From NCBI RefSeq assembly GCF_002246015.1, contig NZ_NOLJ01000006.1, positions 637,311 to 672,096 of the forward strand: a stretch of 34,786 nt of DNA, in the 5' to 3' direction. A program made the translations under genes and the position numbers. Source of the DNA: Nostoc sp. 'Peltigera membranacea cyanobiont' 210A. Its GTDB lineage: Bacteria > Cyanobacteriota > Cyanobacteriia > Cyanobacteriales > Nostocaceae. Shown here in pieces: positions 31,284 through 34,786 of the stretch. How positions within the stretch are numbered: position 1 is the stretch's first letter; the number at the start of each line of letters is the position of its first letter. Under the pieces are notes generated by a model. It was not told the origin of the DNA, did no database searches, and saw only the letters and a list, made by a program, of their open reading frames with translations.

Positions 31284-34200
31284 ATGTCTTACGAACCCCT
31301 GCACCACAAATATCGCCCCAAGAGTTTTGCTGAACTGGTGGGCCAAGAGGCGATCGCCACCACCCTCACGAACGCGATCGGCACATCCAAAATCGCCCCC
31401 GCCTATTTATTCACTGGGCCAAGAGGTACGGGGAAAACTTCTAGTGCCCGAATTTTGGCTAAATCCCTCAATTGTCTCAAAGGTGATAAGCCCACGGCTG
31501 AACCTTGTGGTGTGTGTGAAGTTTGTCAGGGGATCACTAAGGGGTACGCCTTAGATGTAATTGAAATCGATGCCGCTAGTAACACTGGTGTCGATAATAT
31601 CCGCGAGTTGATTGAAAAAGCCCAGTTTGCTCCTGTGCAGTGTCGCTACAAGGTTTATGTAATCGACGAATGCCTAACTGGAGATTCTCTGGTCTTGACT
31701 GATGAGGGACTTCACAGAATTGACGATCCCAAAATTAAAGGCAAGAAAGTACTGAGTTACAACGACTCATCTCTGAAGTGGGAATTCAAGAAAGTTGTCA
31801 GATGGTTAGACCAAGGAGAACGGCAAACCTTGGTTATCAAGACAACTAACCGAGAAATTAGATGTACAGCTAATCATTTAATTAGGACAAACCAGGGATG
31901 GCTACAAGCATTGGACGTAAAAGAAGGAGTGAAGATACTATCCCCTGTGAATGTGGATGCGGCATCCTCATTTACAAATTTGGTATCGATGGACGCACCC
32001 GGAGATTTGCTAGCGGACACCAGTTTAAAGGCAATACATCAGGGCAAAAATCATACGACCTGGAATCTATCCTTAAACAAGCCGAATTACTCCGACCTTT
32101 CTGTGCTTGCGGGTGTGGAGAAAAGCTTGATATCCCAACCTTTTTACAAAAAAAGGGACGAGGAATCATCAGTATCCAGTCTCGCTGGGAAAAACATCCA
32201 TATAAAAAGGGACACGGAATTTGGGAACTTAGAACAGAAAAGTTCCTTGCCGATGCGGCAGTTATCCAGCCAAATGCACTTGGACTTATCTACGGAACCT
32301 TACTTGGAGATTGCTCTATCAGTTATCCCAATAAATACAGTAGATTCCCCAGATTGTGTTGGACACACTCAGAAAAGCAGCAAGAATGGTTGGAATACAA
32401 AGCTTATCGCCTTGAGGAATTGCGTTCAAAACTGCGAATTACAGCTAACAAAGGATACGGAAGCATATCAGTTACCTGTAACACCGCTTGCCATCCCCAA
32501 CTCAAAGATGTCTTGGCAATCGTTAAACCAAATGGGGATAAAAAACTCGTCTCTATGGACTGGCTTAATCGAATTACCCCAGAAGGGCTTGCTTGGTGGT
32601 ACATGGATGATGGCTCACTCAGTCTCAGTCCACAAGGAAGTCCACAAATTCAAGTGCATACAGAAGGATTCTCTGGCGCAGAAAATCAACTCATCGCCAG
32701 TTGGCTTACAACAATGGGATATTCAGCCGCAACAAAGTTTTATACCAGAAGTAGTACAGGCAAAACATACCACTACATCCAGATGGGCGCAAGCACCAGT
32801 AGAAAATGGCTGGCAGACCTTAAACAATATTCCATCCCCGCGATGGATTACAAGTTTGGAGATAGTCGAATCTGTTCACCTCGCTGGGGTTGAGCGAGTT
32901 TATGACATTGAAGTAGCAGATAATCATAACTTTGTGGCAAATGGGCTTTTAGTGCATAATTGCCACATGCTCAGTACCCAGGCATTCAATGCGCTACTTA
33001 AGACACTAGAAGAACCACCGAGACACGTGGTTTTTGTATTGGCGACAACAGATCCGCAACGGGTGTTACCAACGATTATTTCGCGCTGTCAAAGGTTTGA
33101 TTTTAGACGCATTCAGTTAGAAGCGATGGTGAAGCATTTAAGTGCGATCGCATCTAAAGAAAACATTCATATTTCACCCGATGCTGTCACCCTGGTAGGC
33201 CAACTTGCTCAGGGAGGGTTGCGGGATGCCGAAAGTCTACTCGACCAATTGGGTTTATTAGCGGGTGAAGTCACACCAGAGCGAGTTTGGGATTTGGTAG
33301 GGACGGTAAGCGAACAGGACTTGTTAGCGCTTTTAAATGCGATCGCTCAAGATAAACCGGAAGCAGTTCTAGACTGTACTCACTACATTTTAGATCGTGG
33401 TCGAGAACCCCTAACTATTCTGCAAAATCTCGCTGCTTTTTACCGCGATTTACTGATTGCTAAAACAGCACCCAACCGCCACGATTTGGTTGCTTGTACT
33501 CAGCAAACCTGGACAGCGCTGGTTGAATTTGCTCAATACTTCGATATCAGCGTGATTTTGGCAGGACAGAAACACCTGCGAGAAGCTGAAGTGCAAATTA
33601 AAAACACCACCCAGCCGCGTTTATGGTTGGAGGTAACATTACTAGGATTGTTACCCAGTGCGACGAATATTCAGCCGCAAGCGCCAAGTGTCGCGCCGCG
33701 AGTTAACACACCTGCTGTATCTCCAAGCTATCCTCCAGTAGTTGCCCAAAATCACCCAGTCTCTTCTGTACCTCTGGCTGAACCGCAAACAAATCATAAT
33801 TCTGTATCTGGCAATCATCAAGTGGCTGCCCAAAATCAGCCCGTCACTTCATCTCCCCCAGTTGAACAGCAAACAAATCACAATTCTGGTGCTAACTCAG
33901 TTTCACCGCCAACTCCAGAACCTGTTGCTATTCCTGTGCCATCGGTGAATATTGAACCAGTAACTTCAGAAGTTGTTGGCGAAGCAGAATATGACTTAAC
34001 TCAGATTTGGCAACAAGTGCTTGCCAACCTCCAGCCAAAATCAAGGCAAGAAATGCTACGTCAAATGAGCCAACTCATAGAGTTCGACGGTGTTGTGGCT
34101 CGAATTGCGATTAAACAGGCATGGTATGACAAAGGGAAATCTTATCTACCGATGATTACGGCAGCTTTCCAGCAGACTTTCCAGCGTGAAATCCAGATAA

Positions 34201-34682
34201 ATATAGAAAAAGGAATTTCTTCAAACTCTACCTCAGCCAAAAAAAATCCTCCGCCAAAAGACTCTACTCGCGTTCAGCAACCACCTACACCTAGCTACAA
34301 CCAGCAAATTTCGCCTCCAGCGCCAGCACCCCAGCCAACTAATCCACCACCAGCACCGACAGCAGCAAAAAATGGAAATGGTGTAAATGGAAATGGTGTA
34401 AATGGAAATGGGGCAAATGGAAATGGCGTAAATGGAAACGGAACAAATGGAAACGGGGCAAATAGAAACGGGGCAAATGGAAACGGAATGCAAACTTTGC
34501 CTCCACCCCCAAAACAAACACCCGCACCTGATTGGGAACCTGACGAAGTAGCGATCGCAGCTCAACGTGTAGCAGAATTTTTCAACGGACAAATTATCCG
34601 TTTTGCAGATGATTTCCCAGAATTCTCCGATTCCATAACTACACCAGAATGGGTAGAAGAAGCAGACGTGGATGATGAATAA
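31284..34682 (+). CDS. dnaX: DNA polymerase III gamma/tau subunit DnaX, intein-containing precursor
   Basis: 1132-residue precursor; about 702 residues after splicing. It is the ATPase of the replicative clamp loader. The ATG at 31284 gives the standard N-terminus MSYEPLHHKYRPKSFAELVG; the frame is open further upstream only through a TTG. Walker A is GPRGTGKTS (45-53). A zinc module has C64, C75, C78 and C81. Walker B is VYVIDE, interrupted by the intein after residue 129 and resuming at CHMLSTQAFN. Sensor 1/arginine finger: FVLATTDPQ and IISRCQRFDFR. The C-terminal region has a Pro/Gln-rich linker, a helical domain with YDLTQIWQQVLANLQPKSRQ, an (NGNGV/A/T)n stretch (34371-34491) and an acidic tail. 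Replication needs splicing, so the whole intein frame must stay open. Confidence 0.96.
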   Translation: MSYEPLHHKYRPKSFAELVGQEAIATTLTNAIGTSKIAPAYLFTGPRGTGKTSSARILAKSLNCLKGDKPTAEPCGVCEVCQGITKGYALDVIEIDAASNTGVDNIRELIEKAQFAPVQCRYKVYVIDECLTGDSLVLTDEGLHRIDDPKIKGKKVLSYNDSSLKWEFKKVVRWLDQGERQTLVIKTTNREIRCTANHLIRTNQGWLQALDVKEGVKILSPVNVDAASSFTNLVSMDAPGDLLADTSLKAIHQGKNHTTWNLSLNKPNYSDLSVLAGVEKSLISQPFYKKRDEESSVSSLAGKNIHIKRDTEFGNLEQKSSLPMRQLSSQMHLDLSTEPYLEIALSVIPINTVDSPDCVGHTQKSSKNGWNTKLIALRNCVQNCELQLTKDTEAYQLPVTPLAIPNSKMSWQSLNQMGIKNSSLWTGLIELPQKGLLGGTWMMAHSVSVHKEVHKFKCIQKDSLAQKINSSPVGLQQWDIQPQQSFIPEVVQAKHTTTSRWAQAPVENGWQTLNNIPSPRWITSLEIVESVHLAGVERVYDIEVADNHNFVANGLLVHNCHMLSTQAFNALLKTLEEPPRHVVFVLATTDPQRVLPTIISRCQRFDFRRIQLEAMVKHLSAIASKENIHISPDAVTLVGQLAQGGLRDAESLLDQLGLLAGEVTPERVWDLVGTVSEQDLLALLNAIAQDKPEAVLDCTHYILDRGREPLTILQNLAAFYRDLLIAKTAPNRHDLVACTQQTWTALVEFAQYFDISVILAGQKHLREAEVQIKNTTQPRLWLEVTLLGLLPSATNIQPQAPSVAPRVNTPAVSPSYPPVVAQNHPVSSVPLAEPQTNHNSVSGNHQVAAQNQPVTSSPPVEQQTNHNSGANSVSPPTPEPVAIPVPSVNIEPVTSEVVGEAEYDLTQIWQQVLANLQPKSRQEMLRQMSQLIEFDGVVARIAIKQAWYDKGKSYLPMITAAFQQTFQREIQINIEKGISSNSTSAKKNPPPKDSTRVQQPPTPSYNQQISPPAPAPQPTNPPPAPTAAKNGNGVNGNGVNGNGANGNGVNGNGTNGNGANRNGANGNGMQTLPPPPKQTPAPDWEPDEVAIAAQRVAEFFNGQIIRFADDFPEFSDSITTPEWVEEADVDDE
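31671..32960 (+). mobile_element. DnaX intein, 430 codons
   Basis: Starts at Cys (CLTGDSLVLTDEGLHRI, block A), continues with RCTANHLIRTNQGW (block B, TxxH) and EGVKILSP, and ends with VERVYDIEVADNHNFVANGL (block F) and LLVHN (block G, penultimate His and terminal Asn). The next residue is Cys, the nucleophile for transesterification, so all splicing residues are present. Insertion is inside the Walker B DExx box of the clamp loader, a typical intein site. Synechocystis DnaX is known to have an intein of similar size (from memory). The stretch between splicing blocks (codons about 85-405) has no recognisable domain in this frame; the recognisable endonuclease is in the -1 frame. Confidence 0.96.
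31898..32893 (+). CDS. LAGLIDADG homing endonuclease nested out of frame in the intein
   Basis: 331 residues in the -1 frame relative to dnaX, covering intein codons 76-408. The two LAGLIDADG helices read LGLIYGTLLGDCS (128-140) and LAWWYMDDGS (231-240), with the catalytic acidic residues D138 and D237/D238. In front are two small modules, PCECGCG...GH (16-41) and FCACGCG...GH (68-106), likely zinc-binding. The endonuclease should cut the intein-free dnaX allele and drive homing. Its frame opens after TAG at 31883-31885. The ATG at 31898 has only a weak AGGA upstream. It ends TGA just before intein block F. How it is expressed is unclear: internal initiation, or a -1 slip at A-AAA-G (31919-31923). 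Protein character is far stronger here than in the overlapping intein frame. Confidence 0.9.
   Translation: MATSIGRKRRSEDTIPCECGCGILIYKFGIDGRTRRFASGHQFKGNTSGQKSYDLESILKQAELLRPFCACGCGEKLDIPTFLQKKGRGIISIQSRWEKHPYKKGHGIWELRTEKFLADAAVIQPNALGLIYGTLLGDCSISYPNKYSRFPRLCWTHSEKQQEWLEYKAYRLEELRSKLRITANKGYGSISVTCNTACHPQLKDVLAIVKPNGDKKLVSMDWLNRITPEGLAWWYMDDGSLSLSPQGSPQIQVHTEGFSGAENQLIASWLTTMGYSAATKFYTRSSTGKTYHYIQMGASTSRKWLADLKQYSIPAMDYKFGDSRICSPRWG
34367..34373 (+). promoter_or_regulatory. Possible -1 frameshift heptamer A AAA AAT in dnaX
   Basis: In the dnaX frame the codons read GCA AAA AAT, a canonical X XXY YYZ slippery heptamer. A -1 shift would add a short Lys/Trp-rich tail and stop at TAG (34463-34465), giving a shorter gamma-like product. 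No downstream pseudoknot was established. Confidence 0.3.
34371..34491 (+). repeat. In-frame AATGGAAATGG minisatellite in dnaX
   Basis: An 18-base unit encoding NGNGV/A/T repeats about seven times with few substitutions. It lies in the disordered C-terminal linker of DnaX, so copy number could vary without damage. Confidence 0.8.
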
Positions 34683-34728
34683 AGAACTTTCAGTTAAAAA
34701 AATATCCCATTGTAGGGGCGCAAGCCTA

Positions 34729-34750
34729 GATTTCTCACTTGTGAGAAATC
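34729..34750. terminator. Inverted repeat downstream of dnaX
   Basis: Perfect 10-bp arms GATTTCTCAC / GTGAGAAATC separated by TT. It lies 47 bases after the dnaX stop. No T tract follows on the plus strand, so it could be a weak terminator or simply a dispersed palindrome. Confidence 0.5.
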
Positions 34751-34754
34751 CAAG

Positions 34755-34786
34755 GGGTGTGGGAGGTGTGGGAGGTGTGGGAGGTG
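34755..34786. repeat. GTGTGGGAGG tandem repeat at window edge
   Basis: A 10-base unit GTGTGGGAGG repeats three times up to the end of the window and may continue beyond it. Confidence 0.7.

Overview
The window comes from a filamentous, heterocyst-forming cyanobacterium of the Nostoc/Anabaena type. The evidence is the frequent GCGATCGC (HIP1) octamer, many short palindromic repeats between genes, a hetF gene, and next to it an array of NsiR1-type small RNA genes whose promoters carry the heterocyst-associated TCCGGA (DIF1) motif. No plasmid or phage backbone is seen; it reads as chromosome with some accessory stretches.

Positions 1-8.1 kb are regulatory: a Ser/Thr kinase with a four-Cys N-terminus and pentapeptide repeats, an FHA phosphopeptide-binding protein, a 112-bp MITE with a 10-bp target duplication, nine intact or decayed NsiR1 units on the minus strand (4077-5365), and hetF (CHAT protease, plus strand). 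Positions 8.3-11 kb hold a small ABM-domain membrane protein and a CRISPR array of 14 exact repeats, with no cas gene in the window. Positions 11.2-21.8 kb are mostly ordinary genes: tyrA, a pentapeptide-repeat protein, a DUF1517-like protein, two lipoproteins, two membrane proteins, an O-methyltransferase, an SLH-fasciclin-barrel envelope protein and a GNAT acetyltransferase.

Positions 22-31 kb look accessory: a formylglycine-generating-enzyme-fold protein, a truncated HEAT-repeat/NTPase protein with a damaged P-loop, a 1287-residue TPR-CHAT protein, and beside it a 232-residue protein that keeps only the N-terminal domain, a WEYxxPD motif and a helix of the CHAT protein. This pair is a candidate for an undescribed adaptor-protease module.

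Positions 31.3-34.7 kb carry dnaX, interrupted in its Walker B (DExx) region by a 430-codon intein. Inside the intein, in the -1 frame, is a 331-codon open frame encoding a LAGLIDADG homing endonuclease with two CxCGCG...GH modules. Both frames stay open for about 1 kb, so one stretch of DNA appears to serve an essential host/intein reading frame and a mobile endonuclease gene. This is the strongest unusual finding, followed by the NsiR1 array and the CHAT/adaptor pair.
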